A stretch of 28,889 nucleotides of DNA, from contig CAZMMQ010000047.1 in the NCBI GenBank assembly GCA_964567435.1, forward strand, positions 1 to 28,889. The letters run 5' to 3'. Below the pieces are notes generated by a model. The model saw only the letters and a program-made list of their open reading frames with translations, was not told where the DNA came from and did no database searches. Every line of letters starts with the position of its first letter. Position 1 is the first letter of the stretch. Shown here piece by piece: positions 8,763 through 16,943 of this stretch. A program made the translations under genes and the position numbers. The stretch comes from RFSX01 sp964567435 (GTDB lineage Bacteria > Bacteroidota > Bacteroidia > Chitinophagales > Saprospiraceae).

Positions 8763-8804
8763 AAAGTGCTTCTGTTATTAATAGCAGAAGCACTTTTGTT
8801 TTTA
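8763..8804 (+). terminator. Rho-independent terminator
   Basis: A 12-bp perfect stem, AAAGTGCTTCTG (8763-8774) with CAGAAGCACTTT (8785-8796), is followed by TTTTGTTTTTAT. It starts 21 bp after the stop codon of the coiled-coil gene and isolates it from the vWA gene. Confidence 0.88.
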
Positions 8805-8924
8805 TGGACTATCTTCTTTTTAATTGAAAATCAATCCACAATGTGTATTTGATGACGTTTGCAAATAAACTTATGTATACATTTAAAAGAACAGTACAAA
8901 GAATAATCTGTTATTCATGTAGTT

Positions 8925-8948
8925 TGTGCTTAATACCGTCCAAGCACA
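8925..8948 (+). promoter_or_regulatory. Leader inverted repeat before the vWA gene
   Basis: TGTGCTT (8925-8931) and AAGCACA (8942-8948) form a perfect 7-bp inverted repeat with a 10-nt spacer. It ends 13 nt before the ATG at 8962, without a T-tract, so it is not a terminator. It could be an operator or a leader stem that affects initiation. Significance is uncertain. Confidence 0.3.
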
Positions 8949-8961
8949 CCATTAGTCAAAG

Positions 8962-10065
8962 ATGATAGGATATAGATTTTCAAAATACATAGAGAGAGAA
9001 AGCACTTCTTTATTTGATCGGTTGTTGGAACTGTTCAAAGAATTACTTATCCATACATCAGGAGATGTACCAGAAGCATTGTCATGGCTTACTGAGATAG
9101 ACAAGCAGCATAATTTGACAACACCAGAATACGGCATTGCCGATTTCATACAAGAGCTAGAAGATAAAGGCTACATTACCAAGCCGGGCCAAAATGGGAT
9201 TCATGGCAAACCTAATCCTACAAAAAAGATGGAATCCTCACTGAGGAAACATGCCTTGGACGAAATATTTGATCAATTAAAAAAATCTAAAAAAGGAAAG
9301 CATGACACCAGAGCCATCGGACAAGGTGATGAAATAACTTCTGAACTCAAACCCTATGAATTTGGTGATAAACTAGAAAAATTATCTTTATCTGAGTCAT
9401 TAAAGAATGCTCAGATTAACCACGGTCTAGACGATTTCAAACTCACACAAGATGATTTGGAGGTACATGAAACCTACTTTCAAACCCAAACAAGTACCGT
9501 GTTGATGATTGATATCTCTCACTCTATGATACTCTATGGTGAAGATAGAATTACACCAGCCAAGAAAGTCGCTATGGCTTTAGCAGAGATGATTACAACC
9601 AAGTATCCTAAGGACAGCCTTGATATTATAGTCTTTGGAAATGATGCATGGAAGATAGACATAAAGGACCTCCCTTATCTAGAGGTTGGCCCCTACCACA
9701 CCAATACTGTTGCAGGATTAGAACTAGCAATGAATATTTTGCGAAGAAGAAAAAATCCCAACAAACAGATAATGATGATTACAGATGGCAAACCTACCTG
9801 CATCAAAAAAGGTAAAAAATATTATAAGAATGCTTTTGGATTAGATAAGCAAATCATGAATAGGACTCTGGGTCTTTCTACAAAAGCTAGGAAGTTAGGT
9901 ATTCCAATCACGACTTTTATGATAGCTCGTGATCCTTGGCTAGTCAAATTTGTGGATCAATTTACAAAAGCCAATAATGGAAAAGCCTTCTATAGCTCAT
10001 TGCAAGGTCTTGGCGAATTTCTATTTATGGATTATAAAAACAACAAGAGAAAGAAGAGAAGATAA
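8962..10065 (+). CDS. von Willebrand factor A (MIDAS) protein, ATPase partner
   Basis: A 367-residue cytosolic protein. An N-terminal helical region is followed by a vWA domain from about 175 to 350. The metal-ion-dependent adhesion site is complete: D184-I-S186-H-S188 in LMIDISHSM, a Thr in GPYHTNTVAGL, and the TDGKPT motif. The protein ends in a basic tail (NNKRKKRR). vWA proteins encoded next to chelatase or MoxR-type AAA+ ATPases act with them in remodelling or metal insertion, as ChlD does with ChlI. The next gene, 34 bp downstream, encodes exactly such an ATPase. The target of the pair is unknown. There is no signal peptide. Confidence 0.85.
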   Translation: MIGYRFSKYIERESTSLFDRLLELFKELLIHTSGDVPEALSWLTEIDKQHNLTTPEYGIADFIQELEDKGYITKPGQNGIHGKPNPTKKMESSLRKHALDEIFDQLKKSKKGKHDTRAIGQGDEITSELKPYEFGDKLEKLSLSESLKNAQINHGLDDFKLTQDDLEVHETYFQTQTSTVLMIDISHSMILYGEDRITPAKKVAMALAEMITTKYPKDSLDIIVFGNDAWKIDIKDLPYLEVGPYHTNTVAGLELAMNILRRRKNPNKQIMMITDGKPTCIKKGKKYYKNAFGLDKQIMNRTLGLSTKARKLGIPITTFMIARDPWLVKFVDQFTKANNGKAFYSSLQGLGEFLFMDYKNNKRKKRR

Positions 10066-10099
10066 TACGGGTAGACAATAAAGTTAAAGCACAAAAAAA

Positions 10100-11560
10100 A
10101 TGGACATCAGCAAAATAAAGACACTAGGCCAACTTAAGACATCAGGATATAAACCTAAGAGTATTAAAGAAGAGATTAAGGATAATCTAAAGAAACGCAT
10201 TCAATCGGGAGCAGAAAGTTATGAAGGCATCATAGGATTTGACGACACTGTAATACCTGACCTAGAAAGAGCCTTATTATCCAAGCATAATATACTCCTA
10301 CTTGGGCTAAGAGGTCAGGCAAAAACGAGAATTGCACGATTGACAACCAATTTCTTGGATGACTATATTCCATACATTGCCGGCTCTGATTTGAACGATG
10401 ATCCGTTGATGCCCTTATCTAGTTCAGCGCTAGATATATTGGCCGAGCATGGAGACGATACACCTATTGAGTGGCTTTCCGCTGAAGATAGATATATTGA
10501 GAAATTGGCTACTCCAGATGTAAGTATTGCCGACTTAGTTGGCGATGTGGACCCTATAAAGGCTGCTACTCTCAAATTACCCTACTCGGATCCAAGAGTT
10601 ATCCATTACGGACTGATACCTAGGGCACACAGATGTATTTTTGTACTAAATGAATTGCCTGACTTGCAAGCAAGGATACAAGTAGCTCTATTCAATATCT
10701 TACAGGAAGGTGATATGCAAATCAGAGGATTCAAACTACGATTGCCTCTGGACATCCAATTTCTCTTTACAGCCAATCCTGAAGATTACACCAACAGAGG
10801 ATCTATTATTACGCCATTAAAAGATAGAATTGAAAGTCAAATTCTAACACACTATCCTCAAACCATAGAAATTTCTAGGCAAATTACAGCGCAGGAAGTT
10901 AATGTAGATGAGGAACTCAGACAATCCATTCATATACCTGACCTTATGAAAGATCTGATGGAGATGATAGTCTTTGAGGCAAGGGAAAGTGAACTTATCG
11001 ATGAAAAGAGTGGTGTCTCTGCAAGGCTATCTATTTCGGCAATGGAGAACTTGTATAGCGCAGTAGAACGGCGTATGCTCAAGAACAAGGAAAAAGAAGG
11101 TGTGGCAAGAATATCTGATCTTTGGGCAATCATACCATCTATAACTGGAAAAGTTGAACTGGTATATGAAGGTGAGCAGGAAGGTCCTTACGGTGTAGCT
11201 CTGGCACTAATCAGCCAGGCAGTGAAAAAGTTATTCTTGGAGTATTTTATGCACCCTGATAAGGCATTGAAAGCTGAAAAGGATATATATGGTACAATTA
11301 GAGCTTGGTTTGCAAGCGGAAATGAGGTTGATATTCTCAATGATTGCGACCAAAAGCAATATAAAGCATTACTTAAGAGTGTCGCAGGGATAGATAAGAT
11401 TATCAAGGATATCAATATATCTAAAGAAGAAGCCTTCTTATATATGGAGTTTCTATTACACGGACTTTCAGAAACAGAGGCAATCAGCAAAAGGATTTTG
11501 GATCGAAGTCTTAATTTCAGTGACCCTCTAGGCACTATGCTGGATGAATTAAATAACTAA
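10100..11560 (+). CDS. Chelatase/MoxR-like AAA+ ATPase
   Basis: A 486-residue ATPase of the magnesium-chelatase subunit I-like branch (COG1239 type). Walker A is G69-LRG-QA-K75-T76, with Ala where the classic P-loop has its third Gly. Walker B reads CIFVLNELPDL, with Asn-Glu in place of Asp-Glu. Sensor 1 is in FLFTANPEDYTNRGS, followed by PLKDRIESQI. I recall these deviations as typical of this branch, so they need not mean loss of activity. It likely forms a ring that works with the vWA protein encoded just upstream. No porphyrin or cobalamin genes are near, so a true chelatase role is doubtful. The C-terminal 200 residues are helical and unassigned. Confidence 0.88.
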   Translation: MDISKIKTLGQLKTSGYKPKSIKEEIKDNLKKRIQSGAESYEGIIGFDDTVIPDLERALLSKHNILLLGLRGQAKTRIARLTTNFLDDYIPYIAGSDLNDDPLMPLSSSALDILAEHGDDTPIEWLSAEDRYIEKLATPDVSIADLVGDVDPIKAATLKLPYSDPRVIHYGLIPRAHRCIFVLNELPDLQARIQVALFNILQEGDMQIRGFKLRLPLDIQFLFTANPEDYTNRGSIITPLKDRIESQILTHYPQTIEISRQITAQEVNVDEELRQSIHIPDLMKDLMEMIVFEARESELIDEKSGVSARLSISAMENLYSAVERRMLKNKEKEGVARISDLWAIIPSITGKVELVYEGEQEGPYGVALALISQAVKKLFLEYFMHPDKALKAEKDIYGTIRAWFASGNEVDILNDCDQKQYKALLKSVAGIDKIIKDINISKEEAFLYMEFLLHGLSETEAISKRILDRSLNFSDPLGTMLDELNN

Positions 11561-11573
11561 AGTTGTTTAACTT

Positions 11574-11601
11574 TTTGTTAGATGTAATCGTCTATAATTC
11601 G
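11574..11601 (+). promoter_or_regulatory. Weak candidate promoter for the DUF1573 gene
   Basis: TTTG (11574-11577) and TATAAT (11593-11598) precede the ATG at 11617, with a 15-nt spacer. Neither the sigma-70 spacing nor the Bacteroidota TAnnTTTG box is fully met. It would support separate transcription from the ATPase gene. Confidence 0.22.
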
Positions 11602-11616
11602 AGACAAATTTGTGCT

Positions 11617-12036
11617 ATGAAATATTTACTATCAACTCTTGTGTTTCTACTTGCTTGCTCTTGTAACATTTTCGCTCAAGAAGATGCATCAGAAACAGCA
11701 GTTATTGAAGGCGCTTCTATGACTTTTGAAGCGCCTCATGTGCATATAGGTGAAGTAAAAAAAGGGGACAAGGTCGAAATGGAATTCACATTTACCAATT
11801 CCGGTACTGAAGATCTAAAAATAGAAATCGTGTCTGGCTGCGAATGCACAACCTTAGATTGGCCAAGAAAACCGATACCACCTGGTGATCAAGGCATCAT
11901 ATCAGCTATCTTTGACAGTACCGAAAAAGAAAAGTCAGAAACGGTAGAGATTGATATCAATCTAGAAAACATAGACCCAAAATCAGGATATCCTATGTTT
12001 GAAAGAGTTAGTTACACTTTTGATCTTATTCTTTAG
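11617..12036 (+). CDS. Exported DUF1573 protein
   Basis: A 139-residue exported protein with one DUF1573 (Ig-like beta-sandwich) domain. I chose ATG 11617 because it begins a clean signal peptide (MKYLLSTLVFLLACSCNIFAQ). The longer frame from TTG 11563 adds 18 residues that spoil it. The signal contains ACSC, so lipoprotein processing cannot be excluded, but the AQ ending favours signal peptidase I. The domain shows the family marks DFG-like HIGEVKKGDKVEMEFTFTN, CEC and PPGDQG. DUF1573 proteins are abundant in Bacteroidota; their function is not defined. It follows the ATPase gene by 56 bp and may be co-transcribed with it or have its own promoter. Confidence 0.85.
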   Translation: MKYLLSTLVFLLACSCNIFAQEDASETAVIEGASMTFEAPHVHIGEVKKGDKVEMEFTFTNSGTEDLKIEIVSGCECTTLDWPRKPIPPGDQGIISAIFDSTEKEKSETVEIDINLENIDPKSGYPMFERVSYTFDLIL

Positions 12037-12090
12037 CTAGAAGTAAAGCCTTGTTGGGTCTAAAATCCAACAGCCACATCGAAAGAGATT

Positions 12091-12204
12091 TCATTTCCAT
12101 CTATTTGTATAAATGATTTCATCATCTTTGCAAAGTTCTAAATTATCTTCTATAGAGCTTTTTTCACATTGAACACATCCATCACCATAGTGAGCAAACA
12201 TCAT
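12091..12204 (-). CDS. Possible small cysteine-containing ORF
   Basis: A 37-codon minus-strand frame from ATG 12204 to TGA 12091-12093, downstream of lepA. It carries CVQC and a third Cys (MMFAHYGDGCVQCEKSS, then LELCKDDE). The frame is open upstream to a TAA just after the lepA stop. An overlapping frame ends with MMKSFIQIDGNEISFDVAVGF before TAG at 12060-12062. The two may be pieces of one frameshifted gene, or chance. No promoter or family is seen. Confidence 0.22.
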   Translation of the reverse strand: MMFAHYGDGCVQCEKSSIEDNLELCKDDEIIYTNRWK

Positions 12205-12237
12205 GGGACAATCAGTATTGAATAAAGCTTTGTTTTA

Positions 12238-14031
12238 CTAGTCGTTTATTTTAAGGACTTCTAAGAATGCCTTTTGAGGCACTTGTACTGATCCTATCTG
12301 ACGCATCTTCTTCTTCCCTTTCTTCTGCTTTTCTAGAAGTTTTCTCTTTCTAGTAATATCTCCACCATAGCACTTTGCAGTTACATCTTTCCTCATAGCA
12401 CTAATGGTTTCTCTGGCGATTACTTTTTGCCCAATAGCGGCTTGGATGGCTATCATAAATTGTTGCCTAGGCAATAATTCTTTCAGCTTCTTGCATATTC
12501 TTCTACCAAATGGATCAGATTTAGATCGATGAACCAGCGCAGACATGGCATCCACATTGTCTCCGTTAAGTTTTATATCCAATTTCACTAAATCAGAAGC
12601 TCTGTAATCTATTGGTGTGTAATCAAATGAGGCATATCCTTTAGATATGGACTTCAGTTTGTCATAGAAGTCAAAGACAATCTCAGCGAGTGGCAATTCA
12701 AACGTTAGCTCTATTCGCTCTTGTGTTAGATAATGCTGCTTACTCAATGTGCCTCTTTTGTCCATACAAAGTGACATAATGGAGCCTATGAACTCTGGCT
12801 TTGTGATAATTTGTGCTCTGATAAAGGGCTCTTCCACCCGATCTATCCTTGTTGGATCAGGCAAATCATTAGGTGTATTGATTGTTAGTTTTTCTTCCTT
12901 TTTAGTATAAGCAAAGTATGATACGTTAGGTACAGTCGTAATGACTTCCTGTCCGAACTCTCTACTTAATCTTTCCTGCACAATCTCTAGGTGCAGCATC
13001 CCAAGAAACCCTACTCTAAATCCAAAACCGAGGGCTACAGAGGATTCTGGCTCATATACTAGTGCTGCATCATTGAGTTGTAATTTCTCAAGACTATCTC
13101 TCAAGTCTTCAAAGTCATCATTATCTATTGGATACAATCCTGCAAAAACCATTGGTTTCACTTCTTCAAATCCTTTGATGCCTTCAGCACAAGGATTTGC
13201 CACCGTAGTGATTGTATCACCTACTTTGATTTCTTTACTCTCTTTTATACCAGTAATGATGTAACCCACATCTCCTGCATGTAAGGACTTACGTGGTTCC
13301 ATATCCAGTTTTAATATGCCAATCTCATCTGCTGCATACTCTTTACCTGTATTGACAAATCTAACCTTATCTCCTTTGTTGATAGTACCGTTTACTATCT
13401 TGAAATAGGCGATGACTCCTCTAAATGAGTTAAAAAGTGAATCAAAAATGAGTGCTTGTAAAGGAAGTGATGTATCTCCCTTAGGTGAAGGAATTTTATT
13501 GACGATAGCACTCAAAATATTTTCTACGCCAAACCCAGTCTTACCACTAGCATGTACAATATCTTCTAACTCCACACCAAGCAAATCTATAATTTGATCA
13601 GAGACCTCTTCTATCATAGCACTCTCCATGTCCACCTTATTTAAGACAGGAATAATTTCTAGATCATGCTCCAGAGCAAGATATAAATTGGAAATCGTCT
13701 GTGCTTGAATACCCTGACTGGCATCAACCAAAAGAAGTGCTCCCTCACAAGCAGCTATTGATCTTGATACTTCATAAGAAAAATCAACATGTCCTGGAGT
13801 ATCGATGAGATTCAAAATGTAAGTCTGACCATCTGTATGCTTATACTCTAGCTGTATTGCATGGCTTTTGATAGTAATTCCACGTTCTCTTTCCAAATCC
13901 ATGTCATCCAAAGCCTGATCTTGCATGTCTCTTTCCGCTATGGTAGAAGTGTACTCTAACATTCTATCCGAAAGTGTACTCTTTCCATGGTCGATATGGG
14001 CTATCACACTGAAATTCCTAATCTTTTCCAT
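12238..14031 (-). CDS. lepA: Elongation factor 4 (LepA), ribosome-associated GTPase
   Basis: A translational GTPase that acts on the ribosome and influences initiation or back-translocation. The 597-residue length is typical. The G-domain motifs are all present: P-loop AHIDHGKST (A11-T19), DTPGHVDF, and NKVD. EF-G-like domains II, III and V follow, and the LepA-specific C-terminal domain carries YGGDITRKRKLLEKQK and ends with the family motif RQIGSVQVPQKAFLEVL. The start ATG 14031 is supported by MEKIRNFSVIAHIDHG. A -7 box lies only 8 nt upstream, so the mRNA leader should be very short. It lies downstream of the Nudix regulator gene on the same strand, with a 79-bp gap. Confidence 0.97.
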   Translation of the reverse strand: MEKIRNFSVIAHIDHGKSTLSDRMLEYTSTIAERDMQDQALDDMDLERERGITIKSHAIQLEYKHTDGQTYILNLIDTPGHVDFSYEVSRSIAACEGALLLVDASQGIQAQTISNLYLALEHDLEIIPVLNKVDMESAMIEEVSDQIIDLLGVELEDIVHASGKTGFGVENILSAIVNKIPSPKGDTSLPLQALIFDSLFNSFRGVIAYFKIVNGTINKGDKVRFVNTGKEYAADEIGILKLDMEPRKSLHAGDVGYIITGIKESKEIKVGDTITTVANPCAEGIKGFEEVKPMVFAGLYPIDNDDFEDLRDSLEKLQLNDAALVYEPESSVALGFGFRVGFLGMLHLEIVQERLSREFGQEVITTVPNVSYFAYTKKEEKLTINTPNDLPDPTRIDRVEEPFIRAQIITKPEFIGSIMSLCMDKRGTLSKQHYLTQERIELTFELPLAEIVFDFYDKLKSISKGYASFDYTPIDYRASDLVKLDIKLNGDNVDAMSALVHRSKSDPFGRRICKKLKELLPRQQFMIAIQAAIGQKVIARETISAMRKDVTAKCYGGDITRKRKLLEKQKKGKKKMRQIGSVQVPQKAFLEVLKIND

Positions 14032-14038
14032 ATGCTCG

Positions 14039-14046
14039 CAAAAATA
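14039..14046 (-). promoter_or_regulatory. Candidate promoter -7 box for lepA
   Basis: On the minus strand this reads TATTTTTG, an exact TAnnTTTG. The box ends 8 nt before the ATG, which predicts a leader of about 0-3 nt. No good -33 TTTG is visible. Confidence 0.42.
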
Positions 14047-14110
14047 GGGCTTTTAAAGGTGTGGTTCAGGACTGCTGGTTGTTATTAATTTGAATCTAGA
14101 ATGGCGTCTT

Positions 14111-14800
14111 CTAAATCTCAAATATGAATCCGCTCTGCTTAGCTTCCTCATATTTAATAGCATCAAAAGAATATAGCTTTGCAGGGCGATGTGATACGCC
14201 TGCTTGTAACTCATGAAGCGTTTTTAGAATACCCATGCTGAGAATTTTCTTTCTAAAGTTTCGCTTATCTAGATCATGTTTTAGAATGACTTCATACAGC
14301 TTTTGGAGCTCTGTCAGAGTAAATTTCTCAGGTAGTAATTCGAAGCCAATTGGCCTTAACTTAAGGTCCTGTCTTAATCTAGCTAGGCAGGTTTCCATAA
14401 TTTTCAGGTGATCAAAGGCCAATGTCTCTATGTCACCTACTTCTCGCCAAGCTACTTTTTTAGCAAATGAAGCAGGCCTAATATCGACATTAGAAATATT
14501 TACCAGAGAATAGTAGGCTATAGTGATGACCCGACCACTTGGGTGTCTATCTACTTGTCCGAATGTATATACTTGATCTAGATAAACATCTTTAACACCT
14601 GTTAATTGATGAAGAACACGTTTCGCAGAATCATCAAGGTTTTCATCAGGTTTGACGATATCTCCAGGCAATGCCCACATTCCTGCATAGGGATCTTCAC
14701 CCCTCTTAATAAGAAGGACCTTCAGATTTAAATTATCAAATCCAAATATGATGTTATCTACCGAAAAAGCTGACTTATATAATTCTTTCTGAAAAGGCAC
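14111..14800 (-). CDS. Nudix-domain winged-helix regulator (NrtR/AraR-like)
   Basis: A 229-residue protein with an N-terminal Nudix fold (about 1-140) and a C-terminal winged-helix region (about 150-229, FTLTELQKLYEVILKH, RNFRKKIL). This is the architecture of NrtR-type repressors, in which the Nudix domain senses ADP-ribose or another sugar nucleotide; Bacteroides AraR is a relative. The Nudix box runs from G46 to V69. R61 is present, but the expected catalytic glutamates of REUxEExGU are V62, Q65 and L66, so hydrolase activity is unlikely. The start is GTG 14800, with an exact -7 box 23 nt upstream. It diverges from the threonine aldolase gene by 40 bp. The target regulon is unknown. Confidence 0.87.
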   Translation of the reverse strand: MPFQKELYKSAFSVDNIIFGFDNLNLKVLLIKRGEDPYAGMWALPGDIVKPDENLDDSAKRVLHQLTGVKDVYLDQVYTFGQVDRHPSGRVITIAYYSLVNISNVDIRPASFAKKVAWREVGDIETLAFDHLKIMETCLARLRQDLKLRPIGFELLPEKFTLTELQKLYEVILKHDLDKRNFRKKILSMGILKTLHELQAGVSHRPAKLYSFDAIKYEEAKQSGFIFEI

Positions 14801-14810
14801 TCAGAACAGT

Positions 14811-14818
14811 TAGTTTTG
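14811..14818 (+). promoter_or_regulatory. Promoter -7 box for the threonine aldolase gene
   Basis: TAGTTTTG is an exact TAnnTTTG, 23 nt before ATG 14841. About 20 nt upstream, TTTCTG (14785-14790) may serve as a degraded -33 element. It is interleaved with the opposing Nudix promoter. Confidence 0.55.
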
Positions 14819-14822
14819 AGGG

Positions 14823-14830
14823 CAAATATA
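14823..14830 (-). promoter_or_regulatory. Promoter -7 box for the Nudix regulator gene
   Basis: On the minus strand this reads TATATTTG, an exact TAnnTTTG, with its last base 23 nt before GTG 14800. It lies 4 bp from the opposing box at 14811-14818, so RNA polymerase bound at one should exclude the other. Confidence 0.55.
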
Positions 14831-14840
14831 GCGAAATACT

Positions 14841-15854
14841 ATGCTTATAAACCTACTTAGCGACACAGTAACAAAACCAACGCAGAACATGCGTAAAGCT
14901 ATGGCCAATGCAGAAGTTGGAGATGATGTTTTCCAAGAAGATCCTACAGTGAATGCACTTCAAAAGAGAATGGCAGAGATGTTCGGTCATGAGGCCGCTC
15001 TTTTTTGCCCTTCAGGTACAATGACCAATCAGATTGCAATAAATGTGCATACTAACCCATTGGAAGAGGTAATTTGTGATTACACCTCTCATGTTTACCA
15101 ATATGAAACATCAGGTTATGCCTATAATGCCCGTGTCGGCATCAATTTACTTCATGGAGAGTATGGTAAAATCAATCCTAATCTTGTAGAACAGGCAGTG
15201 AAAGGCAAATATGATTGGCTGCCTATCTCCAAGCTCGTGGTATTAGAAAATAGCACCAATAAAGGAGGAGGCAATTATTACACCTTAGATGAGCAAAAAG
15301 CAATAAAGGTCACCTGTGATAAGCATAATCTCAAGTTGCATTTAGATGGTGCAAGGCTCTTCAATGTTATTGCAGAAACAAAGGAAAGCACTTCACATAT
15401 CGGTGCTTGCTACGACAGCATATCTATATGCTTGTCCAAAGGCTTAGGTGCTCCGGTTGGCTCGGTACTGATAAGCGATAAGGAGACCATCGATAAGGCC
15501 AGAAGATTTAGAAAAGTAATGGGAGGAGGCATGAGACAGGCAGGAATAATTGCCGCAGGTTGCATATATGCCTTAGATCATCATATAGATCGACTTTCTG
15601 AAGACAATCAGAATGCCAAGGAGATTGGTCAATTCTTAAGTGAGTTATCGTTTGTAGAAGAGGTCATGCCAGTGAAGACTAACATTGTTATTTTTTCATT
15701 GAAAGACAGAAAGGCTCAGTCAATTGTAGATCAACTGAAAGATAATGGTATTCTAGCCTCAGCTTTTGGACCTCAACAGATTCGATTTGTGACGCATATG
15801 GAAATAACGAGCGAAATGATTGCCGAGCTTAAGCGAATTTTGAAAGCTTTCTAG
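14841..15854 (+). CDS. ltaE: Low-specificity L-threonine aldolase
   Basis: A PLP-dependent fold-type I enzyme that cleaves L-threonine or L-allo-threonine to glycine and acetaldehyde; 337 residues is the usual length. The internal-aldimine lysine is K200 in SICLSKGLGAPVGS. The PLP-ring Asp is in LHLDGARLFN (D169), and H84 in TSHVYQYE is the stacking histidine. The N-terminus LLSDTVTKPT and the early GDDVFQEDPTVN motif are characteristic. It could supply glycine or degrade threonine. It diverges from the Nudix regulator, with which it shares a 40-bp promoter region. The 3' end faces the bifunctional nuclease gene at 25 bp. Confidence 0.94.
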   Translation: MLINLLSDTVTKPTQNMRKAMANAEVGDDVFQEDPTVNALQKRMAEMFGHEAALFCPSGTMTNQIAINVHTNPLEEVICDYTSHVYQYETSGYAYNARVGINLLHGEYGKINPNLVEQAVKGKYDWLPISKLVVLENSTNKGGGNYYTLDEQKAIKVTCDKHNLKLHLDGARLFNVIAETKESTSHIGACYDSISICLSKGLGAPVGSVLISDKETIDKARRFRKVMGGGMRQAGIIAAGCIYALDHHIDRLSEDNQNAKEIGQFLSELSFVEEVMPVKTNIVIFSLKDRKAQSIVDQLKDNGILASAFGPQQIRFVTHMEITSEMIAELKRILKAF

Positions 15855-15879
15855 GTAGGATATAAAATAAATTTGATTA

Positions 15880-16470
15880 CTATTCTTCTGATGACTCTCT
15901 TCGATTGAGTTCATCCCTGATCTTGGCCGCCTTTTCGTAATCTTCATTTTCTAAGACGTTCTCCAGCATTTGCTTGAGCGCTTTCTCTGAGTATTGATCA
16001 AAAGAGTCTGGCTTTGGCTCCTCTGTTAGAATACTATTCTTCTCACTATCTTCAGATTCATTAAGCACAACACCCGCCTGATCCATGATGAAATCGAAAG
16101 TATAGATAGGACTCTTAAATCTTACAGCCATCGCAATCGCATCCGATGTCCTGGAGTCAATAACAAACTCTTCACCATCTCTAGTGCATACCAACTGTGC
16201 ATAGAAAATACCATCAAGAAGATTATTTATCACTACTTCTTGTAGTTCCACATCAAAGGTATCTAAGGTATTTTTGAATAGATCATGGGTCAACGGACGA
16301 TTAGGAATCATTCTCTCCATCGCAACAGCAATTGCCTGAGCTTCGAAACCACCTATTACAATGGGCAATCTTCTGTTTCCCTTCATCTCACCAAGTACAA
16401 CAGCGTAATTATGTGATTGCGTCACGCTATGAGAAAGAGCAACGATTTCTAAGTCTATTTTCTTCATCAA
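15880..16470 (-). CDS. Bifunctional nuclease family protein with UVR motif
   Basis: A 196-residue protein with an N-terminal BFN/DUF151 domain (about 5-135, including GGFEAQAIA, MERMIPNRPLTHDL and IDSRTSDAIAMAVR) and a C-terminal UvrB/UvrC-type motif (about 160-190, EDYEKAAKIRDEL). The combination is common in Bacteroidota. DUF151 proteins have been described as bifunctional DNases/RNases in plants; the bacterial role is unclear. The UVR motif suggests contact with UvrB/UvrC-like or Clp-adaptor-like partners. The start ATG 16470 gives MMKKIDLEIVALS, typical of the family. It diverges from the TPR gene across 138 bp. Confidence 0.88.
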   Translation of the reverse strand: MMKKIDLEIVALSHSVTQSHNYAVVLGEMKGNRRLPIVIGGFEAQAIAVAMERMIPNRPLTHDLFKNTLDTFDVELQEVVINNLLDGIFYAQLVCTRDGEEFVIDSRTSDAIAMAVRFKSPIYTFDFIMDQAGVVLNESEDSEKNSILTEEPKPDSFDQYSEKALKQMLENVLENEDYEKAAKIRDELNRRESSEE

Positions 16471-16608
16471 TTAACCTGTAATCCGTAATTAAGGAGTTAT
16501 CTAGTGATTTATACAGCGTTTTAGACCGATTTTAAGGGATTAAGCGCTAAAAATCTCAACGTCAAGCAAATATAGAATATTTTAATACGTTCTTTACAGT
16601 CTATAAAA

Positions 16609-16938
16609 ATGGAAAACGAAAGACTTTCTCAACTACTGGAATTATTGAAGTTATCTCCTGATGATAGTTTCCTGCTGTTTGCTGTAGGAAAAGAATATGA
16701 AGGTCAAGAGAACTATAATTTAGCACTGAAATATTACTTAAAACTGAAAGATAGTGATCCTGAATATATCGGTCTATATTATCATTTAGCTCACCTATAC
16801 ATACTATTACAAGAAGATATACTCGCCCTGGGTATATTCGAAAAGGGGATAACCTTGGCTAAAAAGCTAGGTGATTTTCATGCCTTATCTGAGCTAAATA
16901 ATGCCAAGACCAATTTGGAGATTACTCTAGGTAATTAG
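16609..16938 (+). CDS. Small TPR-repeat protein
   Basis: A 109-residue cytosolic helical protein with about two tetratricopeptide repeats (FLLFAVGKEYEGQENYNLAL, LYYHLAHLYILLQEDILAL) flanked by helices. Such proteins act as protein-binding scaffolds; the partner is unknown. It has no signal peptide. The stop codon is 5 bp from that of convergent dapF, leaving no room for a terminator. Confidence 0.78.
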   Translation: MENERLSQLLELLKLSPDDSFLLFAVGKEYEGQENYNLALKYYLKLKDSDPEYIGLYYHLAHLYILLQEDILALGIFEKGITLAKKLGDFHALSELNNAKTNLEITLGN

Positions 16939-16943
16939 AATTC

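Noticed and set aside
11188..11535. A 115-codon minus-strand frame inside the AAA+ ATPase gene
   Set aside because: It is a shadow of the ATPase C-terminal coding region, with Ser- and Leu-rich nonsense composition.
10100..11560. True magnesium or cobalt chelatase subunit
   Set aside because: No chlorophyll, haem or cobalamin genes are in the window, and the vWA partner lacks the long ChlD architecture.
11563..11616. Longer TTG start for the DUF1573 protein
   Set aside because: The extra 18 residues put a hydrophobic stretch before a clean signal peptide starting at ATG 11617.
14111..14800. Active Nudix hydrolase annotation
   Set aside because: The expected catalytic glutamates are Val, Gln and Leu, and a winged-helix domain follows, so a regulator is more likely.
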